Origin: Corallococcus soli
Lineage (GTDB): Bacteria; Myxococcota; Myxococcia; Myxococcales; Myxococcaceae
DNA: 64,000 nt
Assembly: GCF_014930455.1 (NCBI RefSeq)
Contig: NZ_JAAIYO010000020.1
Span: forward strand, 23,654 to 87,653
Direction: 5' to 3'
The notes under the pieces were generated by a model. The model saw nothing but the letters and a program-made list of their open reading frames with translations, was not told the origin of the DNA and searched no databases. The translations under genes and the position numbers were made by a program. Below are positions 26,287 to 36,110 of the stretch, piece by piece (position 1 is the stretch's first letter; each line of letters starts with the position of its first letter).

Positions 26287-29200
26287 ATGAAGAGGATGTC
26301 TCGGAGTCCCTGGCTGGGTCTGGCCATGGGTCTTGTCGCGGTGATGTGGCCGGTTTTCGGCGGAGCGCAGATCTCGCCCATGGGCGGCCACTACGGCGGG
26401 CGCGCTTCGGACACCGGCACGGAGCCGGGCAGCGTGAACGCGTCAGGAGGCTTTTCGGCCTCCGTTCCGCTGGACTTCCCCAACGCGCGCGGCGGCCTGC
26501 CCGTGCCGGTCGCCATCGGGTCCGGGGCGCGGGGCGTGGGCGCGGTGGGCCTGGGCTGGGACATCCCGCTCACGTACATCCGCCGGGACACCACCTTCGC
26601 GAACCGCCGGCCCAAGCACAGCTGGGGAGGCGAAGCGCCGGTGGGGCGTGAGCAGGTCCTGCTGTCACTCCAGGGGCAGATGATCGACCTGGTGCCCAAG
26701 GGGACGACGTGGGTGGCGCGGACGGACGCGCCCGACCTCTCCCTCAAGCAGGAGGGCGTCGCCTGGGTGATGTACGACGGCGAGGGCCGCACCTGGACCT
26801 TCCACGAGAACATCAACCTCACTGGAGTTGGCCTGTGGCTGCTCACCTCCATCACCGGCACCAACGGGAACACCGTCCAGCTTGAATACGAACTCTCCAC
26901 GCCCGAGCTGCCGGGGGCAACCGGGGCCAGCGGCGTCACGCTGGACCTGAAGTACGTCCGCTACAACAAGCACCCGCAGGAGGGCTGTTACAAGCACGAG
27001 CTCACCTTCACCTACGGCCCCAACGAGGCGTTGCCCCTGCGCCTGTCCATGATGGCGGACCGCGTGGTGACGCGGCTGCGCACCCTGAGCACGCTCGACG
27101 TGAGCAGCCGGGCGACCTGCGCCAGCGGGCTCACGCGACTGAGCCGCTATTCCTTCACCTACCTGCCGGACGCGGACACGAAACAACCGCGCCTGAGCGC
27201 CGTCCATCAGTCGGGCCGGCAGGGTACCCCGGAGGCCTCCGTCGCGCTGCCGGTCGTGAGCTTCGGCTACGGGAGCGCGACGACCGACAACAAGCTCAAG
27301 TATCAGCTGACGCAGACCGTGGCGCAGCCGGCTGGCGTGCACACAGGACAGATCTCAGGCACCAGCCTGGACACCCACTACAACCCGCCAGCCGGCGGCG
27401 GAACGGGCTTCATCACCTGGCAGAGCCTGACCGACGTGACGGGCGACGGACGGCCTGATGTCGTCTTCAAGAAGAACGACAAGCTGTGGGTGGCGCTCAA
27501 CCGCCCCGCCGCGGGCGGCACCACCACGCTCGGCGCGGGCACGGGCATCGCCCAGCTCGCGGACGCCACCTTCGCGACCGGCCCCTGGGAGGTCCATGGC
27601 GCGGCGATCGGACGCTTCTCCACCGACCCCACCTCCATCAACCACAACCGGACGTGGCGACAGGCCATTGACGTGAATGGCGACGGTCGCGTGGACGTCA
27701 TCGACGCCAGCAAGGAGCCCGGCAACTGGGTCGTCTACCTGAACACCCCGGGAACCGGCGCCTCCGGCGTCACGTGGTTGCAGCGCACCTTCAACATCAG
27801 CGCCCTCTACAACGTCCTCGTCGCCCGGGGACACACCCTCAGCGGCAACTACCTGCCCCTTGCCAGCCGCACCAACGGACGGAGCCAGAAGCGCGGCGCC
27901 TGCTGGCGCTTCGACGGCGGGCGATGGAAGGACTATCCCGACGGTTGGGGCAATGGCCTCTGCGGTGAGCGATACGCGAACGGGCTGCTCGAGGCCGACA
28001 GTGAGCAGACGTTCACCGAATGGGAGCTGAAGGACCTCAATGGTGACGGCTTTCCGGACCTGGTCTTCAACTCGTCCCGGGTCGCCGTGGTGCCCGACCC
28101 TCCGCCGAACCCCGAGCCCGATGACACCGAAGGGCTGGTCATCAACATCCCCCGCGCCTTCAACCTGCGGCCGCTCGCGGGTGCCGACAACCAGATCGAG
28201 GCCGTGATCAACGTCGGCGGCCTGGCAGGCGGCCAAGGCAACAATCCCTTCTCAGCCCCCATCACGATCCAGGCGCACGCCTCCTGCGGTGTCGGCAACT
28301 GGTACGTCGCGCAGGGCTCCGTCAACCATCAGGGAATGAGCTGTGCCCTCGTCGACGTCAATGGCGACGCCCTCGTTGATCGGGTCCAGAGCGGGAAGTA
28401 CGTCTCCCTGGGCACGGGCAGTGGCTTCACCAAGGTCCAGCTCATCCTGCCATCCATCTCGCGGCAGGCGATGATCATCCTCCAGAAGAGCATCCAGGAG
28501 CAGTCCTGCCTCACCCCCAACCCGCGTCCGCCAGGAGACTCGACGTTCTTCGCCTGGCACGAGATGGGCATGCGGGATCTCACGGGCGACGGCATCCCCG
28601 ACTTCATGGAGAAGGACAGGTCCACCGGCGAGTGGTTCGTCTCCGTGGGCACCGGCGCCGGGTTCGCCCCGCCCGTGAACATCGAAGTGGATGGCTCGGT
28701 CCAGGGCTTCTCCCTTTCGTCGGAGCGGGAGCGCTGTGACGGCTGGGAGTCCTTGACGAGGAGCGGGCTCTACGACCTCGACGGGGACGGCATGCCGGAG
28801 GTGGTGGGGCTCAGTGGCTCCAACCTGAACGTGTACCAGCTGGTCGGCGGCAGCCGGCCCGGCAAGCCCGAAGCGGGGCGGCTCGTCCAGATGGACAACG
28901 GCTACGGCGCGAGGACGACGGTCGGCTACCGCTCCGCGAAGGAGGACACGCTGATGGCGCACCAGGTGCCCTTCCCGGAGATCGTCGCCACGTCGGTGGA
29001 GACCACCGGGACCCAGGGCCTGGGGGGCACGCTGGTCGCGACGCGCTACGCGTATGGCGGCGCGGAGCTCAAGTACAACTCGGTGCTCCAGTCCTTCACC
29101 CTGCCCGGCTATCAGCGCTCCGTCGCCTTGCGCTCCACCGTCAAGCAGAGCCCGTACCTGAAGGCGATCATCCACTACGAGGGCACCGCGACCCTCACGG

Positions 29201-32200
29201 ACACCTACCCGCTGCCAGAGTTCACCCCCGCGGACGCCACCACCAAGAACGACCGCTTCAATCGCTACCTGCGGGCCGGAAAGGTGCGTGACATCACGAC
29301 GTTCAGCGCCATCGGCACCGATCCCTGGGTGCTGCTCGGGCTCGACGTCAACACCGACCCGCGCCGGCTGGGCGCCACGCACTACGACTGGGCCTCGAAG
29401 GTCTTCGAGGAGATCCCGAGCAGCGGCACGTCGGTCGTGGACTGCATCGAGATGGTCTATCCCTATGACTACAACCAGTCGGTGGGCGACGCCCTGGGCT
29501 CCTCCACGGACTTCCTCACGTGCTCGGCGCATGGCTTCCTCCATGCGACCGCCACCCGCTCGTGGCGGGGCCAGGCCGCGCCGCCGTCCACCAACAACGT
29601 GCAGAGCGCGTCGGAGGTGCGCGCCATCGATGACCAGGGGCGCATCCTCAACGTCCTCCACAAGAACGACCTCGCCCAGAGCGACGACGACATCTGCATC
29701 GAAACGCAATACGCCACGCCCACGGGCACGGGCCCCCGGGTGCTCCACGCCTTGCGGTCACGGCGGTACTGGTACTGCGACAAGACCCCGTACCTGACGT
29801 ACGCGTCCGACTCCTGGACCTATGACAACCTGCCCTCGGGCAGCGTCTCCGCGGGCCGCCCCACCTCCCACACGCGCGACCGCTACCAGACGAAGACCGG
29901 CGCCCTCCTGGGGTCGGTGCGCCTCTACGACGCCAGCTACGACGGCCTCACGGGCAACGTCACCAGCGTCACCCGCCAGCGCGAGGACGGCGCCCTGCGC
30001 GTCGAGACCCTCACCCATGATGCGTTCGGGCTCCTGCCGGTGTCGCAGCGCACGGATGCCACGGGCCTTCCGGCCCTCATCACCACCATCACGCGAGACC
30101 CCATCAGCCTGGCCGCGCTGAGCACGCTGGATGAGAACCAGACCCGGGAGGGCACCGACTACGACGGCTACGGCCGGCCCGTGCGCACCACCCTGACGCC
30201 CCCAGGGGGCACGCTCGGGGTGACGTCCACGACCACCTACCTGGGCTTCTCCGGCACGGACCCGCTCGGCCGGAGGGTCCTTGCCAAGGTCTTCAATGAG
30301 CCCGTCCTCCCCGGCACCGAGGCCTCCGCCCCGGGACGCACCGCGACGGGCTTCGTGGACGAGCTCGGCCGCGAGCGCAGCACCGTGCTGGAACTGGGCG
30401 GGGACTACGCCTACGAGAAGATGATCATCGGCGAGCGCACCTACGACGGCTTCGGCCGGGTGAAGTTCGCGGCCGACCCGTACCCCACCTCACAGGCCGC
30501 GGCGACCGCCTACGGGACGACGGCCTACTTCAACGCGGACGGCACGCCGCTCTGCAACATCCAGGGCCATGGCCCCCAGACCCTCACCAACACGACGGAC
30601 GAGGCCGCGGAGCGCTACCCCACCTGCTACACCCGCACGTTCGCCAACAACCAGGAGGTCGTGACCGTCAGCGACGCGTCCTCCCTGCTCGCGGGCAGCG
30701 CGCAGGCGGGCGTGACACGGACCGCCACGATGACGGCCGCGGGCCGCGTGCTGTCCCGCTCCACGATGAAGGGCACGGCGCGGTTGGAGCACGCCACCTT
30801 CAGCCATGATCGCCTGGGCTACCTCACCAGCATGACCCGGTTCCTGGAGCCGGTCGCGCCGGGCAGCCCGGTGCAGTCCACCTGGACGTATGACTCCTTC
30901 GGGCAGCCCATCGAATGGAAGGATCCCGAGGGCGCCCTCCAGAGCGCGACGTACAGCCACTGGGGCGACCCCCTGGAGGTGAGCTGGACCGACGCGACCC
31001 GCTCGCCCACCGCGTTCCACCGGCTGATCAGCCAGTACGACGCCCTGGGCCGGCTCAAGCACCAGGAGGAGCTGACCAACGGCGTGGTGGAGCCCGGGAC
31101 GCAGCACGACTACTTCTACGACGTCGGGGTGAGCGCCACGTCCCTCATCCTCCCGACGAACGTGATGGGGCGGCTTGCCTGGACGAAGTCCACGGCCGGC
31201 AACGTCTATTACAGCTACGACGCCCAGGGTCGGGCGAACGCGCGCACCTTCATCGACAGCACGGGCACCACCTACGTGGAGAAGATGCGCTACCGCGCGG
31301 ACGGCGCGCTCGCGGAGGTCGGCTTCCACCTGCCCGACACCGACTACGACTACGAGGGCGCCGTCTATCAGTACGACTCCGCGAACCGGCTGACCCAGGT
31401 GCGCTACTCGGACAACCAGGAGCTGTACCTGGCGGAGGAGATCGACGTCTTCGGGCGCGTCCGGAAGGCCCTGCACGGCGGGGCGACCCAGTCCTACACC
31501 GTCTACGCCGACGTGGGCCGGCGGATGCTGCGCGAAGCGAGCATCGCCTCCTCAATCGGGTCCCGTCGCATCGTCCGCCAGGGCCATGACCCGATGGGCC
31601 GTGAGAAGTCGCGGGTGGAGCTGGACAACGGCCTGGCCAAGGGCGTCACGACCACGCACACCTACGACGCGCTGGGGCGGCTGGCCGGCTCGGTGCGCGC
31701 CAACAGCCTGCTGACGCTGTCCCGGTGGGGCTTCACCTACGACGCGCTCGGCAACGTCATCACGAAGAACGACCTGACGGCGGACAGGGACACCGCGCTC
31801 AGCTACCGCTCCACCGACCGCGATCAGATCTGCCGCGTCGGCTACGGCAACGGGGGCCTGGGGGGCACGCTCTGCAACGTCCTCCATGATGCCCGGGGCA
31901 ACGTCGTGTCCCAGCCCACGCCCGGGGGGATGCGCACGCTGAGCTACTTCCCGTCCGGCGCCGTGCGCTCCATCTCCGACCTGAAGGTCCAGGCCACGTT
32001 CCACCATGGCGCGCTGGGCACCCTGTTCGAGATCGACCTCCAGGGAGCGAACGCCGTCGACGCACGGCATGAGTGGCAGTTGGGGAACCTGCTCGAGCGC
32101 CGGGACCGGGTGGTGAACGGCACCGTGGAGTCGGTCATCACGCGCAACATCCCGGGCGCGGGCGGCATCGTCGCCAGCCGCAGGGGTTACAAGCAGGACT

Positions 32201-33540
32201 GGGTCTATCCGTTCGGCGAGTCGCGCGGCGGCCGTCACTTCCTGGACCGCGATGGCGACTTCGTGCAACGGGTCCACTACGAGCCCTTCGGCGAAGCCTC
32301 GTCGTCCGGCACGGCGACCCCGGACACGAGCCTCTACACGTCCGCGCAATGGAACGGAGGGGACGCGCTGGCGGCCTTCGGCCTGTCGAACCTGGGGGCG
32401 CGCATCTACGACCCTGTCCTGGGCCGCTTCCTGAGCCGGGATCCGCTCTTGCTTCCCCGCACCGCGGCCAGCACCCACCCCTACGCCTTCGCGATGAACG
32501 ATCCGGTGAACCTGTCCGACCCGTCGGGTCTGGACGTGGGCGGTTCGGGGGAGGAGGGCCCTGGCGGCGGGGGTGGCTTCCCGGGCGGGAATGGCGGGCC
32601 CACGGAGATCAATCCCATTGAAATCTACGTCCCGGGCCCTGGGCAGCAGGGCACGGGCGGCGCCAATCCCCAGTCCACCATCCGGCCTACGCCTGGCGCC
32701 GTGCTCTCCCAGGCGTCCGGCGGCACACGGACTGTCGCCGGCCACCACCTGATGGTGATGGTCGCGGTCAGCAGCGGCTTCACCTCCAAGGGTTTCGACT
32801 TCGACACCTACGCCGCGACGGGAGCCCCGGTCTCGGCCGCGATCGACGCCATCGCCAACACCGACGAAGGCGCCGAGGCCCTCGTCGCGAGCCAGAACGC
32901 CGGGCTCGACCGGATCTCCAACTTCTCCTCGGGCGTTGGCGACAGCGTCATCTTCTGGTGTCCCGGCTGTACGCAGAACATGCGCTCGACCTGGAACATC
33001 GGTAGCAACGTGGACCCGGGCTCCACGGACTATCTGATTGGATCGATCACCGGGATCGCCGGCTCCATCGCGGCCCCGAAGCCGACGTCCATCATCAGGC
33101 CGCCCAGGGTCGACAGCGGTCCGGCGCTGGCCGCTGAAACCAGCCAGGTCGGCATGGGGAGACTGCTCGCTCGCAACAAGCTGGCCTACACGAACAACTG
33201 TGGCAACAGGTGCATCGCGGGCTATCACACGATACGGGGATCGCCAGCGAGCGCCTCCCACAACAGCGGGCAAGGGATGCGCCTGGATCAGCTTGAGCAG
33301 CACTTCCCCGGCAGTGTGGCGGTACCGGCGAGGAGCCTGCGCGGCATCGCGAAGACCGTGGCCACGTGGAAGGACGGGTCGATTGGCATTGTCGCCGGAA
33401 TCCACAGGAACAACCCCGCCCTCAACCACGTCACCCTGGTGCGCAAGTACGCCGGACAGGTCTACTTCATCGAGCCCGGGAGCCTGCGGCCGTACAAGTT
33501 CGCCAGAGGAACCAAGTACATGCTGATGCAACTGCCCTGA
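26287..33540 (+). CDS. Secreted SpvB/FG-GAP/RHS-repeat polymorphic toxin with papain-like C-terminus
   Basis: 2417 residues. A signal peptide (about 1-28) is followed by an SpvB/TcdB-type start (FSASVPLDFPNARGGL, GLGWDIPL), VCBS/FG-GAP repeats (DVTGDGRPDVVF, DLNGDGFPDLVF), and many YD/RHS repeats (YDALGRL, YDSFGQP). The RHS core end reads RDPLLL, then AFAMNDPVNLSDPSGLD at about 2070. After this hinge about 335 variable residues follow: a Gly-rich linker, a hydrophobic patch, and a last 120 residues with NNCGNRC (Cys2305), LNHVTLV (His2381) and VYFIEPG (Glu2396). That order of Cys, His and acidic residue suits papain-like polymorphic toxin domains. No immunity gene follows within 200 bases. 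Delivery is presumably Sec-dependent. Confidence 0.88.
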   Translation: MKRMSRSPWLGLAMGLVAVMWPVFGGAQISPMGGHYGGRASDTGTEPGSVNASGGFSASVPLDFPNARGGLPVPVAIGSGARGVGAVGLGWDIPLTYIRRDTTFANRRPKHSWGGEAPVGREQVLLSLQGQMIDLVPKGTTWVARTDAPDLSLKQEGVAWVMYDGEGRTWTFHENINLTGVGLWLLTSITGTNGNTVQLEYELSTPELPGATGASGVTLDLKYVRYNKHPQEGCYKHELTFTYGPNEALPLRLSMMADRVVTRLRTLSTLDVSSRATCASGLTRLSRYSFTYLPDADTKQPRLSAVHQSGRQGTPEASVALPVVSFGYGSATTDNKLKYQLTQTVAQPAGVHTGQISGTSLDTHYNPPAGGGTGFITWQSLTDVTGDGRPDVVFKKNDKLWVALNRPAAGGTTTLGAGTGIAQLADATFATGPWEVHGAAIGRFSTDPTSINHNRTWRQAIDVNGDGRVDVIDASKEPGNWVVYLNTPGTGASGVTWLQRTFNISALYNVLVARGHTLSGNYLPLASRTNGRSQKRGACWRFDGGRWKDYPDGWGNGLCGERYANGLLEADSEQTFTEWELKDLNGDGFPDLVFNSSRVAVVPDPPPNPEPDDTEGLVINIPRAFNLRPLAGADNQIEAVINVGGLAGGQGNNPFSAPITIQAHASCGVGNWYVAQGSVNHQGMSCALVDVNGDALVDRVQSGKYVSLGTGSGFTKVQLILPSISRQAMIILQKSIQEQSCLTPNPRPPGDSTFFAWHEMGMRDLTGDGIPDFMEKDRSTGEWFVSVGTGAGFAPPVNIEVDGSVQGFSLSSERERCDGWESLTRSGLYDLDGDGMPEVVGLSGSNLNVYQLVGGSRPGKPEAGRLVQMDNGYGARTTVGYRSAKEDTLMAHQVPFPEIVATSVETTGTQGLGGTLVATRYAYGGAELKYNSVLQSFTLPGYQRSVALRSTVKQSPYLKAIIHYEGTATLTDTYPLPEFTPADATTKNDRFNRYLRAGKVRDITTFSAIGTDPWVLLGLDVNTDPRRLGATHYDWASKVFEEIPSSGTSVVDCIEMVYPYDYNQSVGDALGSSTDFLTCSAHGFLHATATRSWRGQAAPPSTNNVQSASEVRAIDDQGRILNVLHKNDLAQSDDDICIETQYATPTGTGPRVLHALRSRRYWYCDKTPYLTYASDSWTYDNLPSGSVSAGRPTSHTRDRYQTKTGALLGSVRLYDASYDGLTGNVTSVTRQREDGALRVETLTHDAFGLLPVSQRTDATGLPALITTITRDPISLAALSTLDENQTREGTDYDGYGRPVRTTLTPPGGTLGVTSTTTYLGFSGTDPLGRRVLAKVFNEPVLPGTEASAPGRTATGFVDELGRERSTVLELGGDYAYEKMIIGERTYDGFGRVKFAADPYPTSQAAATAYGTTAYFNADGTPLCNIQGHGPQTLTNTTDEAAERYPTCYTRTFANNQEVVTVSDASSLLAGSAQAGVTRTATMTAAGRVLSRSTMKGTARLEHATFSHDRLGYLTSMTRFLEPVAPGSPVQSTWTYDSFGQPIEWKDPEGALQSATYSHWGDPLEVSWTDATRSPTAFHRLISQYDALGRLKHQEELTNGVVEPGTQHDYFYDVGVSATSLILPTNVMGRLAWTKSTAGNVYYSYDAQGRANARTFIDSTGTTYVEKMRYRADGALAEVGFHLPDTDYDYEGAVYQYDSANRLTQVRYSDNQELYLAEEIDVFGRVRKALHGGATQSYTVYADVGRRMLREASIASSIGSRRIVRQGHDPMGREKSRVELDNGLAKGVTTTHTYDALGRLAGSVRANSLLTLSRWGFTYDALGNVITKNDLTADRDTALSYRSTDRDQICRVGYGNGGLGGTLCNVLHDARGNVVSQPTPGGMRTLSYFPSGAVRSISDLKVQATFHHGALGTLFEIDLQGANAVDARHEWQLGNLLERRDRVVNGTVESVITRNIPGAGGIVASRRGYKQDWVYPFGESRGGRHFLDRDGDFVQRVHYEPFGEASSSGTATPDTSLYTSAQWNGGDALAAFGLSNLGARIYDPVLGRFLSRDPLLLPRTAASTHPYAFAMNDPVNLSDPSGLDVGGSGEEGPGGGGGFPGGNGGPTEINPIEIYVPGPGQQGTGGANPQSTIRPTPGAVLSQASGGTRTVAGHHLMVMVAVSSGFTSKGFDFDTYAATGAPVSAAIDAIANTDEGAEALVASQNAGLDRISNFSSGVGDSVIFWCPGCTQNMRSTWNIGSNVDPGSTDYLIGSITGIAGSIAAPKPTSIIRPPRVDSGPALAAETSQVGMGRLLARNKLAYTNNCGNRCIAGYHTIRGSPASASHNSGQGMRLDQLEQHFPGSVAVPARSLRGIAKTVATWKDGSIGIVAGIHRNNPALNHVTLVRKYAGQVYFIEPGSLRPYKFARGTKYMLMQLP

Positions 33541-33552
33541 GCCTGAAGCCCG

Positions 33553-33580
33553 GCGGGGTGGAGCCACCGTCCTCCACCCT
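33553..33580 (+). terminator. Possible terminator hairpin of the RHS gene
   Basis: GGGTGGAG (33556-33563) pairs with CTCCACCC (33572-33579) around an 8-base loop, 15 bases after the RHS stop. There is no T-run, so this is only a candidate. Confidence 0.4.
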
Positions 33581-33745
33581 GCCCCGGCCCCCGTAGCCCC
33601 TGCCCACTTCCCGTCAGCCGACTGCCCACAGGTCCGGGGCAGTTGGCGCGACGTGCGAGGGCCCCCAACCTTCCGGACGCTTCACATGGGTGGAGCGGCC
33701 GTCTGGGTTGGGGTGCAGGCGTGGGCGTGAGGGGGGGCGGGGCCG

Positions 33746-34993
33746 ATGGAATTGTTTCCCATCCATTTGCTGTTCATCGTGGTCCTGATGAACCGCTACA
33801 TCCTGGGCCCCTTCTTGCGGCGCCTGAAGGGAAAGCGGTTCGAACGGGTGGACGACACGTACCGTCCCCGGGTCGCGATCGTCGTTCCGCTCTTCAACGA
33901 AGGCCAGGGCATCTACCACACGGTGCGCGCGCTGCTGGAGCAGGACTACCCGCGCGAGCTGCTGGAGATCATCGTCGTGGATGACTGCTCCCGGGACGAC
34001 AGCGTCGCCTGGGCGAACAAGGCCGCTGAAGGGCACCCCAACGTCCGGGTGATGAGCAACCCGGAGAACATGGGCAAGCGCAAGGGCATCAACCGGGGCG
34101 TCCGCGCCGCGGTGGACGCGGAGATCATCGTCTCCGTGGACTCCGACGTGGTGGTGGACAAGGGCGCCGTGCGCCAGCTCATCCGCCGCTTCGTCCACCC
34201 GAACGTCGCCGCGGTGGGCGGGCGCACCTTCGTCACCAACCGTCATCAGAACTGGATGACGCGGATGATTGAAATCAAGTTCCACTTCGCGCAGCAGTGG
34301 CTGAAGGACCTGGAGCGCTCGTTCCGCCAGGTGATGTGCCTGTCCGGCTGCCTCACCGCCTATCGCCGCCACGTGCTGCTCCAGCTGGAGCCCATCCTGG
34401 AGGCGCGCGCCATCGCGGGCATCCCCATCAAGTACGGCGAGGACCGCTTCCTCACCCGGCAGATCGTCAAGCACGACTATGAGACGGTCTACACGCTGGA
34501 CGCGTTCTGCTTCACCGCGGCGCCGTCCACGCTGGCGGGCTACTTCTCCCAGCAGCTGCGGTGGCGGCGCTCCAACCTGGTGGACCTGCTCTGCGGCCTG
34601 TCACACGCGTGGCGCCTGCACCCGGTCATCACGGTGCACTACGTGTCGCAGCTGGCGCTGCTCCTGGCCTACCCCCTGGTCATCGTCCACAACCTCCTCA
34701 ACGGAGAGTTCTGGGACATCCTCGCGTTCCACTTCCTGGTGATTGGCCTGCTGGGCTTCATCTACCGGATGGAGACGCGCCACCTCCCCGAGGACCGGCG
34801 CGTGCCCGGGGCCAGCTTCCTGCCCATGGCCCTGCTGATGCCGGTGACGTACGCGCTGTTCACCCCGCTGGCGCTGCTGACCCTGGATTCCGGAAGTTGG
34901 GAGACGCGTGGCAGCCCCACGACGGCCCCCGCTGATTCCCCCACCCCCGCGAAGCTCTCCACCCACTCCGCAGGCGAGGGAAACCCGTCATGA
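33746..34993 (+). CDS. Processive family 2 glycosyltransferase (hyaluronan/NodC-like polysaccharide synthase)
   Basis: 415 residues. An N-terminal membrane segment (1-20) precedes the GT-A domain with VPLFNEG, VVDDCSRDD, DxD in SVDSDVVVD, GEDRFLT and QQLRWRRS (QxxRW). These are all signatures of processive inverting synthases. Two or three membrane helices follow (VHYVSQLALLLAYPLVIV, FHFLVIGLLGFIYR, LPMALLMPVTYALF). It makes and probably extrudes a polysaccharide through the inner membrane. The start has a GAGGGGGGG site. Its stop overlaps the next ATG (ATGA), so it leads a four-gene operon. Confidence 0.85.
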   Translation: MELFPIHLLFIVVLMNRYILGPFLRRLKGKRFERVDDTYRPRVAIVVPLFNEGQGIYHTVRALLEQDYPRELLEIIVVDDCSRDDSVAWANKAAEGHPNVRVMSNPENMGKRKGINRGVRAAVDAEIIVSVDSDVVVDKGAVRQLIRRFVHPNVAAVGGRTFVTNRHQNWMTRMIEIKFHFAQQWLKDLERSFRQVMCLSGCLTAYRRHVLLQLEPILEARAIAGIPIKYGEDRFLTRQIVKHDYETVYTLDAFCFTAAPSTLAGYFSQQLRWRRSNLVDLLCGLSHAWRLHPVITVHYVSQLALLLAYPLVIVHNLLNGEFWDILAFHFLVIGLLGFIYRMETRHLPEDRRVPGASFLPMALLMPVTYALFTPLALLTLDSGSWETRGSPTTAPADSPTPAKLSTHSAGEGNPS

Positions 34994-36090
34994 ACCAACA
35001 GGTCGCCAACCGGCTCAACTCGCTCGCGGTGTCCGCCTACAAGCTCATGGGGTCGGTGCTGCTGGCGCTGATCCTCGTGGGGCTCTTGTCCTTCCTGTCG
35101 GTGCAGGGCTTCTTCCTGTCCAACACGCGCTGGGTGTCACCCACCATCCTGTCGCCCACCGACCCCAGCGTCCTGCAGCTCAACGCGCAGGCGGCCCAGC
35201 AGGAATCCGAACGCGACGCGCTCCAGGCGAAGCGGCGCGACGTGGCCAACCGCCTCCAGGAGGCGGAGCGCGTCCTGGCCGCGGAGCGGTCCTTCCAGCA
35301 GCGCTTCGTCGTGGCCCTCAAGGGCGAGAAGACCTCCCGCGACCGGCTGGCCCGCAGGCTGTCCACGCTGCGCCAGGAGTACCTGCGCGCGGGAGGGGAG
35401 ATCGCTGAATCCAACCGCGCGTACAGCAGCCTCGCGCGCACGCGGACAGGCGCGCTCTACGGCGCGAAGCTGATGGAGCGCGAGGAGGTGCTCACCCTGA
35501 ACCACCACCTGGCGCAGATGGCGCAGAGCAACCTGTCGCTCGCGCAGGAGACGGTGGACCTGGACATGCGGCTGGACACCCTCAAGCGCGAGCGCGAGGG
35601 GCTCACCGCCGCGGAGAACGGCCTGGGCAGGGACGACGCGCCCGAGGGCCTGACGACGGACACGCTCCTGCTGGAGCGTGAATACACGCTGTCGGTGCTC
35701 GAACAGGCGCGGGCGGAGGCGCAGCGCAAGAGCCTGGAGGCGGACCTGCGCGCGCTGGACGACAGCCTGCGCCGCTTCGACCAGCTGCTGCGGGTGGTGC
35801 ACGGGTCGCCGTACCTGAAGGCGGTGGAGCAGAACCTCACGGTGGCCTTCGTGCCGTACGAGAACCTGGCCCACGCCCGCGAGGGCACGCCGCTCTACGC
35901 GTGCGCCCTCAAGGTGGTGTGGTGCCGCGAGGTGGGCGTGGTGGGCCCCGTGCTGGAGGGTGAGGTCTCCCAGCAGCACCCCATCCGCCAGTACCACTTG
36001 CGGGGCGTGATGGTGGAGCTCCAGCTTCGCGACGCGCCGACCGCTCGGGAGGGGCTGCTGCACCTGGGCCGTCCTCCCTTGATGCTGTGA
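34990..36090 (+). CDS. Membrane-anchored periplasmic coiled-coil protein (adaptor-like)
   Basis: 366 residues. One N-terminal transmembrane helix (about 17-42) is followed by a long alpha-helical coiled coil (about 60-290) rich in Glu, Arg, Gln and Leu. A short beta-rich C-terminal part (about 290-366) resembles the barrel/lipoyl-distal region of HlyD or Alg44-type adaptors. It likely bridges the synthase to the cell wall or outer membrane. Its start overlaps the synthase stop by four bases. No homologue is recognised with certainty. Confidence 0.65.
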   Translation: MNQQVANRLNSLAVSAYKLMGSVLLALILVGLLSFLSVQGFFLSNTRWVSPTILSPTDPSVLQLNAQAAQQESERDALQAKRRDVANRLQEAERVLAAERSFQQRFVVALKGEKTSRDRLARRLSTLRQEYLRAGGEIAESNRAYSSLARTRTGALYGAKLMEREEVLTLNHHLAQMAQSNLSLAQETVDLDMRLDTLKREREGLTAAENGLGRDDAPEGLTTDTLLLEREYTLSVLEQARAEAQRKSLEADLRALDDSLRRFDQLLRVVHGSPYLKAVEQNLTVAFVPYENLAHAREGTPLYACALKVVWCREVGVVGPVLEGEVSQQHPIRQYHLRGVMVELQLRDAPTAREGLLHLGRPPLML

Positions 36091-36110
36091 GTTCCCCCCG
36101 GAGTGTGGAC

